Positions 1-6,601 of a stretch of DNA of 6,601 bases are shown here, piece by piece. The notes beneath the pieces were generated by a model. That model worked only from the letters and a program-made list of their open reading frames with translations. It was not told the origin of the DNA and did not search any database. Within the stretch, counting starts at the first letter, position 1, and the number at the start of each line of letters is the position of its first letter. The position numbers and the translations under genes are program-made. Source of the stretch: Methylococcaceae bacterium (GTDB lineage: Bacteria > Pseudomonadota > Gammaproteobacteria > Methylococcales > Methylomonadaceae); assembly GCA_009925045.1 (NCBI GenBank), contig RFQK01000093.1:1-6601 (forward strand). Reading direction: 5' to 3'.

Positions 1-230
1 TTGTAGCCCGTCAGTTAGTCAAATTAGGTGGTCAACCGGTGCTACGTGAAGGCGTTATCACCGATAACCAGTGCGAAATTCTGGACGTTCATAACCTGAG
101 CATCCTGGATCCGGTTGAAATTGAAAAAATCATCAATAACATTCCGGGCGTAGTTACTAATGGTTTGTTTGCAATGCGTGCCGCTGATATTGTTTTAGTC
201 GGCAAAGGCACTGAAGTGATCAGCTACTAA
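1..230 (+). CDS. rpiA: Ribose-5-phosphate isomerase A, C-terminal fragment (5' end outside window)
   Basis: RpiA interconverts ribose 5-phosphate and ribulose 5-phosphate in the non-oxidative pentose phosphate pathway in the cytoplasm. Only the last 75 codons are visible, reading from position 3 in phase to a TAA at 228-230. They begin [10 protein letters not shown] and carry the family's conserved C-terminal blocks: [16 protein letters not shown] (compare VTDNGNVILDVH in the Escherichia coli enzyme), then ILDP and then [21 protein letters not shown]. The catalytic N-terminal parts lie upstream of the window. A GTG at 39 could be mistaken for a start, but the conserved sequence continues in frame to the left edge, so the gene is cut by the window rather than short. 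It ends in KGTEVISY, close to the usual end point of the family, so the 3' end looks intact. A hairpin follows 9 bases after the stop, consistent with rpiA ending its transcript here. Confidence 0.93.
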   Translation, partial: VARQLVKLGGQPVLREGVITDNQCEILDVHNLSILDPVEIEKIINNIPGVVTNGLFAMRAADIVLVGKGTEVISY

Positions 231-363
231 GCTTGCTTCACGGGTCAGAGTCTTTCTGGCCCGTTCTCCCCTCACCCTAGCAATACCGTTCACAACATCT
301 AAACTTAAGGCATTCAAACTTTTGAGGTTTGCCAATGCCAATTTGCTTTAAGCCAAAGATCGC
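231..363. other. Intergenic region between rpiA and comEC
   Basis: This gap holds the rpiA hairpin and must contain the comEC leader. I see no convincing sigma-70 promoter: TTGAGG at 322-327 has only a poor -10 (GCTTTA at 345-350) at 17 bases, and TTCACA at 289-294 has only ATTCAA at a suitable distance. Small features are a tandem repeat GCCAATGCCAAT at 331-342 and a 5-bp inverted repeat TCAAA-CT-TTTGA at 314-325. Neither matches an operator I recognise. There is no clear Shine-Dalgarno sequence before the comEC ATG. Confidence 0.5.
240..264 (+). terminator. Probable hairpin terminator after rpiA
   Basis: The sequence ACGGGTCAGA at 240-249 can pair with TCTGGCCCGT at 255-264 around a five-base loop. 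This gives a 10-bp GC-rich stem with one G-U pair. It starts 9 bases after the rpiA stop, which is typical for an intrinsic terminator. The downstream tail (TCTCCCC) is only weakly T-rich, so termination may be inefficient or helped by Rho. Confidence 0.55.
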
Positions 364-2631
364 ATGCCCAGCAGCTTAGCCTTTTGGGCGGGCATAAGCT
401 GGATCCAAAATTGCGTAGCCTTAGCTTCTTTTGAACAACTTGGGCTGTTGATCTTGGTTGCCATATCAAGCTGGAAATATCGAGCCTGGCCCCTTTGTTG
501 TTTATGCCTGGGATTGGTTTGGGCTAGTTTGTTTGGCATCGAGCGAATGGCGAATCGCCTTCCAAGCACACTGATTCAAAAAGAAATATCAGTTCAAGGC
601 TATATCAGCAGCTTGCCGCAACAGCATCCTCATCATCAAAGCTTTGATTTTATAGTGCTGATTCCAGACGGGCGTTTTCCGCATAAATTGCGTCTCAACT
701 GGTATAACGCACCGCCTCTCGAAGCCGGACAAAGCTGGCAGTTGAGCGTCAAACTGAAACCACCCCATGGCACACTGAATCCGGCTGGATTCGATTATGA
801 AACCTGGTTATTCGCCAATGGCTTTGATGCAACAGGCTATGTCAGTGCATCAAAACGACTCGACAATCAATCCACCTTTAATCCACAACAATGGATCAGT
901 CGTTGGCGCAACGATCTTGCCAAACGCATCGATTTAGCATTACCCGAAGGACAGCAAAATGCCATCATTAAAGCGCTGACACTGGGCAGTCAAAATGGCA
1001 TCAGCCAGTCCCAGTGGCAACTTTATCAGCAAACCGGCCTGATTCATTTAATTGTCATTTCTGGCTCACACATCAGTTTGATCGCAGGATTGGTGTTTGT
1101 AGTCGTGCGTAAAGCATGGGTCTGGACTGGCTTGATGGCTGTGCCTCCTCATCTGCCAGCCGCAATTGTCAGCTGGCTTGCAGGTATGATCTATGGCGCC
1201 TTGGCTGGTTTCAGCATTCCTACCCTGCGCGCGGTAGTGATGCTGAGCATCATAATGCTCGCGTTGGTCTGGCAGCGAAACACCCATACCTGGGAAATCT
1301 TTAAGACGGCTGTGACCGGAGTATTAGTCATAGACCCGCCAGCCGTTTTACAAACGGGATTCTGGTTATCTTTTCTGGCGGTTGCATTATTGATTCATCT
1401 GGCTCATGGGCGGCTGGGTAAAACCAGCAACTGGCGAGAATTTATTTTTAATCATTTTGCCAGCAGCTTTGGTCTCACACCTTTACTGTTAGTGTATTTT
1501 CAACAGCTTTCTCTGGTAACTCCGCTTGCCAATGCCATCGCCATTCCTTTGCTTGGCATCATCATTGTGCCCGTCGCACTGATCGCATTGATTCTTCTGT
1601 ATCTGCTACCTGAATTAGCTCATTATTTGCTGATGGCTTGTGACAGCCTATTAGTTTATCTGGAACTTGTGATGCAATGGATGGTGCAAATACCCCATGC
1701 CTATCTAAATTTTCCCCAACCCAGTTTTTATGCCGCAATAGGGGCGGGGCTGGGGGTTTTATTACTAACCACGGCTAAAGGCTTTCCCGGTAAACAATTC
1801 GCTATTGGTTATTTTGCACCGATTTTCTTCCTGAATTTAGCCAGACCGGCCTATGCCGAAATCAAGATGACTGTCTTAGATGTAGGCCAGGGACTCGCGA
1901 TAGTCATTGCTACTCAAAATCATACGCTGGTCTATGACACGGGGAGTCACATGCCGGATGGTTTGGATATGGGCAACGCGGTGGTACTGCCCTATCTTTA
2001 TCAGCAAGGCGTAAACAAACTCGATTATTTGATTATCAGTCACGGCGATAATGATCACAGTGGCGGCGCGGCAAGCATTTTCGCGCAGTTGCCCGTGTCT
2101 GATGTCTTAAGCAGCGATGCCCGCTGGGCTGAGTCCGAGCGTGGCCGCTATTGCCAGTCTGGTCAATCTTGGCAGTGGGATGGCGTGAAGTTCAGCCTGT
2201 TATCGCCGCCAGCTACAGCTTTTATTAAGGAAAATAATAACTCCTGTGTCTTACAAATTCGAACTCATGGGCAAAGTATCTTGCTGACTGGCGACATCGA
2301 ACAAGAAGCAGAAAACGGCTTAAGCGAACAATTCAGGGGACAGTTACACCATCACATTCTGCTTGCACCCCATCACGGTAGCAAAACTTCTTCAACCGAG
2401 ACATTTTTAGCTCAGGTCCAGCCGGAACTGACCATCGTCTCCAGCGGCTATCTCAATCGCTTTCATTTTCCCCATCCTAGCGTCGTTGCGCGTTATCAAC
2501 ACGTCGGCAGTCGTTATTTAAATACCGCCACCTCCGGCGCTATTGCCTTGGAAACCGATGAAAACCGCTTTAGTGTCCAGACTCAACGTCAACAGCAAAA
2601 GCATTACTGGCGCCCTCAGGATCCCAACTAA
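364..2631 (+). CDS. comEC: ComEC/Rec2-family DNA internalization channel protein
   Basis: ComEC is the inner-membrane channel that passes single-stranded DNA into the cytoplasm during natural transformation. At 755 residues it has the usual length and all expected parts. Hydrophobic segments and the DUF4131/OB-like region span roughly residues 1-165. The polytopic Competence domain (about 200-470) includes TGLIHLIVISGSHISLIAG at 224-242 and a run of membrane helices to about 495. A C-terminal metallo-beta-lactamase-like domain starts near 500 with LDVGQGLAIVI. Its metal-site motifs are present: SHGDNDHSGG (H560, D562, D564, H565), LTGDIE (D644) and APHHGSK (H670, H671). Because the likely nuclease residues are kept, the protein looks functional. 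The ATG at 364 is the first possible start after an in-frame TAA at 349-351, and the N-terminus SLAFWAGISW fits the family's first helix. The ribosome binding site is weak. The gene follows rpiA and no other competence gene is visible nearby. Confidence 0.95.
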   Translation: MPSSLAFWAGISWIQNCVALASFEQLGLLILVAISSWKYRAWPLCCLCLGLVWASLFGIERMANRLPSTLIQKEISVQGYISSLPQQHPHHQSFDFIVLIPDGRFPHKLRLNWYNAPPLEAGQSWQLSVKLKPPHGTLNPAGFDYETWLFANGFDATGYVSASKRLDNQSTFNPQQWISRWRNDLAKRIDLALPEGQQNAIIKALTLGSQNGISQSQWQLYQQTGLIHLIVISGSHISLIAGLVFVVVRKAWVWTGLMAVPPHLPAAIVSWLAGMIYGALAGFSIPTLRAVVMLSIIMLALVWQRNTHTWEIFKTAVTGVLVIDPPAVLQTGFWLSFLAVALLIHLAHGRLGKTSNWREFIFNHFASSFGLTPLLLVYFQQLSLVTPLANAIAIPLLGIIIVPVALIALILLYLLPELAHYLLMACDSLLVYLELVMQWMVQIPHAYLNFPQPSFYAAIGAGLGVLLLTTAKGFPGKQFAIGYFAPIFFLNLARPAYAEIKMTVLDVGQGLAIVIATQNHTLVYDTGSHMPDGLDMGNAVVLPYLYQQGVNKLDYLIISHGDNDHSGGAASIFAQLPVSDVLSSDARWAESERGRYCQSGQSWQWDGVKFSLLSPPATAFIKENNNSCVLQIRTHGQSILLTGDIEQEAENGLSEQFRGQLHHHILLAPHHGSKTSSTETFLAQVQPELTIVSSGYLNRFHFPHPSVVARYQHVGSRYLNTATSGAIALETDENRFSVQTQRQQQKHYWRPQDPN

Positions 2632-2648
2632 GCAGGAATTTTTCCTGT
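2632..2648 (+). terminator. Small hairpin just after comEC, possible weak terminator
   Basis: Immediately after the comEC stop, CAGGAA (2633-2638) pairs with TTCCTG (2642-2647) around a TTT loop, and a flanking G-U pair at 2632/2648 extends it. The tail is only TT before GCAC. The stem is short and AT-rich in its upper part, so termination is uncertain and some read-through into the kinase gene is plausible. Confidence 0.35.
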
Positions 2649-2733
2649 TTGCACTCTCAAACGTTCCGAATAGTAGCAATCGACTAACAGTTAAGGTAAA
2701 AAAGCCGATCAACGGGTATTTTCTGCATTGCAT
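2649..2733 (+). other. Leader region of the two-component operon
   Basis: This short gap should hold the promoter for the kinase and regulator if the hairpin after comEC terminates. I could not find a convincing -35/-10 pair: TTGCAC at 2649-2654 has no TATAAT-like box at a suitable distance. AAGG at 2693-2696 is too far from either start to act as a ribosome binding site. The operon may therefore be read through from comEC or use a non-standard, activator-dependent promoter. Confidence 0.3.
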
Positions 2734-4035
2734 ATGAGTTTACGCAACCAAATCATTTTCCGCATTCTGCTGTCTGCGATAGTCATACTAGTATTGGCAG
2801 GCTCGTTGACCTTATGGCAGGCGCGTCGCTCGGTCGAAAAAGAAATCAGCAGTTCAATTCAGCTTGCTGTCGACATTATGAATCTGGGTATCAACCATCT
2901 AAATCTGTCATCCCAGGATTTAAGCCATTTTCGTGCCTTGCAGCCTAGCCGTCATTTAAGCATTCAATTACAACAAGCGAACGGCCACTTGCTATCGATT
3001 CAGGAACCAGCTTTAAACACACAGCCCGAATCACCACCACCTGACTGGTTTGTCAAAGCCATGTCAGTTGATTTTCCATCAATCGAACATCAAATCAATA
3101 CCCGTGACGGCCAGCAATTAAAATTGATCATTACTCCACGCCCTTTAGACGAAATCACCGAGGCCTGGCAAGAAAGCATCATGTTTTTTAGCAGTATGAG
3201 CTTATTGATGGTCTTAAGTTTCTTTGCTATTCATTGGGTATTAAGCAAATCATTAGCCGCGATAAGCGTTATGGTCGGAACTTTACGCAGCATTGAGACC
3301 GGCAATTATCATCATCGCCTACCCAGTTTCTCAGCACTGGAACTGGATACTATTGCCAATGCCATTAATCACTTGTCCTCTGAACTGCAGCAGGCGCAAT
3401 CCGCTAATCAGGCCCTGACCCGACATACCCTGTCTATACAGGAGGCGGAACGTCAGCAATTGTCCCAAGACTTACATGACGAATTTGGTCAATCACTCAC
3501 AGCCATTAAAGTGATGGCTGCCGCAGCCGTTTCTCCTAAAGCTGACTTAACGCAAATCAGCCGCTCTATCCAAGACAGTTGCGAGCATTTAATACAAGTG
3601 CTGCGATCCATGATGCAACAATTACATCCCTTAATTCTCAGCCAACTGGGTCTTGTTGCCACCTTAGAGGATCTGGTTTCGGTCTGGCAAAAACGTTATC
3701 CCAATCTCGATTGGCAACTGGATTATGATCCTGATATCGATCATTTACCCGACGCGCTTAGCATTCAGCTGTTTCGGGTAATACAAGAATGTCTCACCAA
3801 CTGCGTCAGGCATGCTCAGGCACAGCAAATCAAAATTGAACTGCATACACTTGAGACCACTCAGGAACTTCAACTGGCAATCAGCGATGATGGCCAGGGA
3901 TGCTCAGATCAGCAACTCTATTCAGGTTTTGGTTTAAAAGGCATACGCGAACGCATTCATTCGCTTAAAGGCCGACTGGATATCATCACAGCACCTCAGC
4001 AAGGCATGCAGATTACTGCCATCATCCCGCTATGA
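2734..4035 (+). CDS. Membrane sensor histidine kinase, NarL/HisKA_3 family, with LapD/MoxY-like N-terminal sensor region
   Basis: The protein (433 residues from the ATG) should autophosphorylate and pass phosphate to the regulator encoded next. A membrane helix at about 7-27 is followed by a periplasmic stretch of about 120 residues, a second helix at about 148-170 and a HAMP linker to about 225. The dimerization domain carries LHDEFGQ, with phospho-acceptor H248. D249 and Q253 form the DxxxQ motif known in HisKA_3 kinases for phosphatase activity, so it may be bifunctional. The ATPase domain shows an N-box (QECLTNCVRHA, N355), SDDGQG (D386) and GFGLKGIRER at 398-407, so all core residues are present. 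The N-terminus (MSLRNQIIFRILL, then LWQARRSVEKEI) and the ITPRPLDEITEAWQES block before helix 2 resemble the LapD/MoxY N-terminal domain, judged from memory of the family. A TTG at 2728, two codons upstream, is an alternative start; neither start has a good ribosome binding site. An in-frame TAA at 2692 bounds the N-terminus. Confidence 0.9.
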   Translation: MSLRNQIIFRILLSAIVILVLAGSLTLWQARRSVEKEISSSIQLAVDIMNLGINHLNLSSQDLSHFRALQPSRHLSIQLQQANGHLLSIQEPALNTQPESPPPDWFVKAMSVDFPSIEHQINTRDGQQLKLIITPRPLDEITEAWQESIMFFSSMSLLMVLSFFAIHWVLSKSLAAISVMVGTLRSIETGNYHHRLPSFSALELDTIANAINHLSSELQQAQSANQALTRHTLSIQEAERQQLSQDLHDEFGQSLTAIKVMAAAAVSPKADLTQISRSIQDSCEHLIQVLRSMMQQLHPLILSQLGLVATLEDLVSVWQKRYPNLDWQLDYDPDIDHLPDALSIQLFRVIQECLTNCVRHAQAQQIKIELHTLETTQELQLAISDDGQGCSDQQLYSGFGLKGIRERIHSLKGRLDIITAPQQGMQITAIIPL

Positions 4036-4688
4036 CTAAGCAAACCATCACCGCATTATTAGTCGATGATCACGCCCTGTTAAGAGCCGGGATTCGAGTC
4101 TTATTGTCCACCACTGATCACATTGAATTAGTCGGGGAAGCCTCTAAAGCAGAACAAGGCATTCAGCTTTATCAACAATTACAACCTGACATCGTGATCA
4201 TGGATTTATCTATGCCCGGCATCGGTGGCTTAGAAGCTATACGACGAATTTTGCTGCATGATGATCAGGCAAAAATATTGGTGTTTAGCGTCCACCATGA
4301 AGCAGTATTCGTCAATCGGGCCTTACAAGCTGGCGCCAAGGGCTATATCACCAAGAATAGCGCCCCCAGCTTGCTAATCGAGGCCATAAATTGCGTTGTC
4401 AACGCTAACACTTATATTGAAGCAGGCTTGCTCAGCCATGATGATATTGGCGAACTAAGAGGAGATCATGCAAATGTGATTAATGGCTTTTCGCCGCGTG
4501 AATTTGATGTTTACCGCTTACTTGCACAAGGTCTGACGGTTAACGCGATTGCCGATCAATTGTGCCTGCAACAAAAAACTGTTTCCAATTACGCCACACA
4601 AATCAAAAAGAAACTGGGGGTACAAACCTTTACTGAACTCGCCCATATCGCCAGTAGCTTGGGTTTATTGAGCCACTCAAGAATGTGA
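4032..4688 (+). CDS. LuxR/NarL-family response regulator, partner of the upstream kinase
   Basis: This 218-residue DNA-binding response regulator starts at an ATG overlapping the kinase stop (ATGA at 4032-4035), so the two are translationally coupled and almost certainly cognate. The receiver domain (about 5-122) has the acidic pocket D12/D13, phospho-acceptor D58 in IVIMDLSMPG, the switch residue S86 in LVFSVHH and K108 in GAKGYITKNS. A linker of about 30 residues leads to a LuxR-type helix-turn-helix at about 152-208. It begins FSPREFDVYRLLAQGLTV and contains the recognition-helix stretch QKTVSNYATQIKKKLGV. All signature residues are present, so phosphorylation-controlled transcription regulation is expected. 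Its targets cannot be read from the sequence; the pair itself and the convergent TonB receptor are natural candidates. The closest named types I recall are MoxX-like or UvrY/GacA-like regulators, but I do not assign a symbol. Its stop codon abuts a terminator hairpin that serves the opposite strand. Confidence 0.94.
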   Translation: MTKQTITALLVDDHALLRAGIRVLLSTTDHIELVGEASKAEQGIQLYQQLQPDIVIMDLSMPGIGGLEAIRRILLHDDQAKILVFSVHHEAVFVNRALQAGAKGYITKNSAPSLLIEAINCVVNANTYIEAGLLSHDDIGELRGDHANVINGFSPREFDVYRLLAQGLTVNAIADQLCLQQKTVSNYATQIKKKLGVQTFTELAHIASSLGLLSHSRM

Positions 4689-4711
4689 AAAAAGATGCCC
4701 GTCCATGGGCA
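4688..4711 (-). terminator. Intrinsic terminator of the TonB receptor gene, reaching the response-regulator stop codon
   Basis: Read on the minus strand, TGCCC-ATGGAC-GGGCA (4711 to 4696) forms a 5-bp GC-rich stem with a six-base loop. It is followed after TC by six T residues (complement of A4688-A4693). This is a classic intrinsic terminator, 27 bases past the receptor stop. In the plus direction the stem is followed by AGACTCC, not a T tract, so it should terminate the minus strand better than the two-component operon. The T tract shares its last base with the regulator's TGA (4686-4688). Confidence 0.65.
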
Positions 4712-4738
4712 AGACTCCTTAATCTTAACAACACACAA

Positions 4739-6601
4739 CTAAAAACTGTAACGCATGCCTAGCCACCAAGTGCGTGGCGCTCCTGGACCATAAAAAGTGG
4801 TATGCACATCTTTCTGCGGGGCGAAAGTACCATTGGTGGCGATCGCTTGCGGCCCAAGTTGGCCACTTGTGATAAATCGTTCATCAAGTAAGTTATTAAC
4901 CTGACCAAAAATATGCAGTCCTTTGACATAGGAAGGCTGATAACGGATACCGTAGTTCACCACAACATATCCGGCAAGCTTACCTGAGCCTAAATATTCA
5001 TCATTTGCTTGATGCGCATTGTTTTCGTTACCACGCGCAAACATGCTGGAAAACCCGATGATATTCACATTACTCCCCCATTCTGGGGTCATTTGATAGT
5101 CCACAAAAGTTTTGAAGGCATGTTGCGGCACTAAAGGAATCCGGTTACCCGGTCTGATTGTAATCAGACCATCCACCGCAGAGCTGTTACTTTCGCCCAG
5201 CAATTGCTCACCAGACTGGTAAGTTGCTTCAAGCCAGGTGTAGTTAACACCATAATTCCATTGGTTAACTTTACGATCCAGGCCAAACTCGATGCCCTGA
5301 CGACGCGTCTTGCCAAAGTTCTTGAAATAGCCCATCGAAGTCTGAGTAGGAGACACGACAAATTGCAAATCATTGGCATTTTCAATCCGAAAATAGCCCA
5401 AATTCCAATTGACATGTCCGGGTAATTCCCCTCTAAAACCTGTTTCCCAGTTTTCGCTGATGACTTGTTTAAGCGGCGGATCTCCAGCCATCGCATTAGG
5501 CAAACGGCAAGGCACCAGCGGATTGGCGCAGCCGGTTTCTATGCTGGTTGGCGCCCGAGTTGCCTCACTATAATTGGCGTAATAACCAATTTCTTTAAGG
5601 GGATTATAGGTTAAACCCACAGACAGATTAAACCGATCGAAACGGCCTTTGCCTGACAAAGATTCAGGACCTGCAGCCACTAAAGCATCCTTGTTGCTTA
5701 CCGATGTATAGTTGTAACGACCTGCTGCAGTCAAATGCAGATTCTTAGTAATACTTAAGGTATCTTGTGTAAAAAAACTCCAAGTGACGGTATCACCACC
5801 TAAAGAAACATTACTTTCCTGATTTAAAGCGCCAATCCCAGCCATACTCCGATCTGGAAGCATATTGGCGAATTCTGATAACTGATTAAATGCCATGACG
5901 CTTTGATCATAGCCCAACCCGAACAACAATTGATTATCCATCCCATAAAGCTTATCGGAAACAATCGCCTGTCCTTGAGTACCCCAATTTTGCTGCTGGG
6001 TTAAAGAGGTGTTGATTAGTCCATTACAAAGTTCGCTATCTTGAAAACGACAGACATCGCTTTGATATGAGCCAACTTGTACCCAATGCTCGAGAGCTTC
6101 TTCGTTGATATCTCCATTAAAAGTATTAGTTTTAATATTACGGTAGTAGCTATTTCCCGTGAGTTGTAAGCGGTTATTAACTTGGTACAAACCTTCTAAA
6201 TTTATAAACAATGAACGGTTTTCGGTAATATCCGGCTTAGTGTAAATGCTGCTGTAATTTTGATTGAGTAACTGAAAGTCCTGAATACCGTTACCGTACA
6301 AACTATTGTCATTAAAGGCGGTTGTCAGTTTTATTTCAGCTTTTTCACCTTGCCAGCCCACTTTGCCAAATATCTGCCGAAGATTAGAAGGTGAACTTTC
6401 ACGCCAACCATGATCTTGAAAATAATTACCGGTCAAAAACCAGTTCAAGCCTAAATTGTCGTTTTTGCCTCCATGTTCAAATTCATAGGCATTACGACCA
6501 TAAGCTCCTCCCATGCCTTGCACAGAAGTACCTGGATTACTGATTCCGTCTTTAGTTTCTAATGAAAGCGCACCGCCCAAAGTATTACGACCAAATAAGG
6601 G
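4739..6601 (-). CDS. TonB-dependent outer-membrane receptor, C-terminal 620 residues (5' end outside window)
   Basis: TonB-dependent receptors import scarce ligands such as metal chelates or cofactors across the outer membrane using energy from TonB/ExbBD. The frame is open to the right edge, where it reads PLFGRNTLGGALSLETKDG. This is the typical end of the plug domain (compare LYGRNTLGGAI in the family), so the signal peptide, TonB box and most of the plug lie outside. The rest is a 22-strand-type beta barrel with alternating aromatic and polar residues. It includes a YANYSEATRAPT block, VNNLLDERF near the end, and the terminal GAPRTWWLGMRYSF ending in phenylalanine, as expected for outer-membrane insertion. 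Two close cysteine pairs (about 5507-5530 and 6026-6052) probably sit in extracellular loops. A TTG at 6578 is only an internal codon, not the start. Substrate is unknown; the ETGCANPL...PNAMAGDPPL segment seems characteristic of a subfamily, but I cannot place it. Transcription ends at the hairpin near 4700. Confidence 0.93.
   Translation of the reverse strand, partial: PLFGRNTLGGALSLETKDGISNPGTSVQGMGGAYGRNAYEFEHGGKNDNLGLNWFLTGNYFQDHGWRESSPSNLRQIFGKVGWQGEKAEIKLTTAFNDNSLYGNGIQDFQLLNQNYSSIYTKPDITENRSLFINLEGLYQVNNRLQLTGNSYYRNIKTNTFNGDINEEALEHWVQVGSYQSDVCRFQDSELCNGLINTSLTQQQNWGTQGQAIVSDKLYGMDNQLLFGLGYDQSVMAFNQLSEFANMLPDRSMAGIGALNQESNVSLGGDTVTWSFFTQDTLSITKNLHLTAAGRYNYTSVSNKDALVAAGPESLSGKGRFDRFNLSVGLTYNPLKEIGYYANYSEATRAPTSIETGCANPLVPCRLPNAMAGDPPLKQVISENWETGFRGELPGHVNWNLGYFRIENANDLQFVVSPTQTSMGYFKNFGKTRRQGIEFGLDRKVNQWNYGVNYTWLEATYQSGEQLLGESNSSAVDGLITIRPGNRIPLVPQHAFKTFVDYQMTPEWGSNVNIIGFSSMFARGNENNAHQANDEYLGSGKLAGYVVVNYGIRYQPSYVKGLHIFGQVNNLLDERFITSGQLGPQAIATNGTFAPQKDVHTTFYGPGAPRTWWLGMRYSF

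Noticed and set aside
39..230. A 63-codon ORF with a GTG start as a small separate gene
   Set aside because: The frame stays open to the left edge and the upstream codons ([10 protein letters not shown]) match RpiA, so it is the tail of rpiA.
314..342. Inverted repeat TCAAA-CT-TTTGA and tandem GCCAAT as a possible operator upstream of comEC
   Set aside because: Both are very short, match no known binding site and are expected by chance in this amount of sequence.
2518..2737. Overlapping short ORFs on both strands across the comEC-kinase gap
   Set aside because: Both are mostly shadows of the comEC 3' end running into the short gap; no plausible ribosome binding site or conserved motif was seen.
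4458..4475. AGAGGAG followed by ATG inside the response regulator, resembling an internal translation start
   Set aside because: The ATG is out of frame with the regulator and meets a stop codon two codons later (ATG CAA ATG TGA), so it is a chance match.
5204..5425. A 73-codon plus-strand ORF antisense to the receptor
   Set aside because: It has no ribosome binding site or family resemblance and is fully covered by the receptor coding sequence.
5164..5496. A 110-codon minus-strand ORF inside the receptor region
   Set aside because: It lies in another frame within the well-supported TonB receptor gene, and its product has no recognisable domain and an odd, composition-driven sequence.

Overview
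The window looks like ordinary chromosomal DNA from a Gram-negative proteobacterium, most likely gammaproteobacterial. The evidence is a TonB-dependent outer-membrane receptor, a ComEC of proteobacterial layout, an RpiA tail close to the enterobacterial type, and moderate GC throughout. The N-terminal half of the histidine kinase resembles the periplasmic sensor region named after LapD and MoxY. MoxY-type kinases are known from methylotrophs, so a methanotroph or methylotroph is a reasonable but unproven guess. No RNA genes, CRISPR arrays, insertion sequences or phage genes were seen.

Layout: the 3' end of rpiA (ribose-5-phosphate isomerase A) enters from the left on the + strand and ends at 230, followed by a GC-rich hairpin at 240-264. 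After a gap of about 130 bases comes a complete comEC (364-2631, +), the inner-membrane DNA uptake channel. A 96-102 base gap, starting with a small hairpin, separates it from a two-component pair on the + strand. The pair is a membrane-bound NarL-family histidine kinase (from about 2734 to 4035) and its LuxR/NarL-type response regulator (4032-4688), joined by an ATGA overlap. The rest of the window (4739-6601, - strand) is the C-terminal 620 residues of a TonB-dependent receptor. It converges on the response regulator and runs off the right edge. A hairpin with an A/T tract at 4688-4711 ends the receptor transcript and touches the regulator's stop codon.

How the genes may work together: rpiA (pentose phosphate pathway) and comEC (transformation) appear to be unrelated neighbours. 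The kinase and regulator clearly form one signalling unit. Their link to the convergent receptor is only positional, but a periplasm-sensing kinase beside an outer-membrane nutrient receptor suggests that the two-component system might respond to, or control, uptake of the receptor's substrate. MoxY-like kinases and certain TonB receptors both feature in methanol-oxidation and lanthanide-switch regulation in methylotrophs, so that is the most interesting hypothesis here. Nothing in the sequence proves it. I see no clearly new system.
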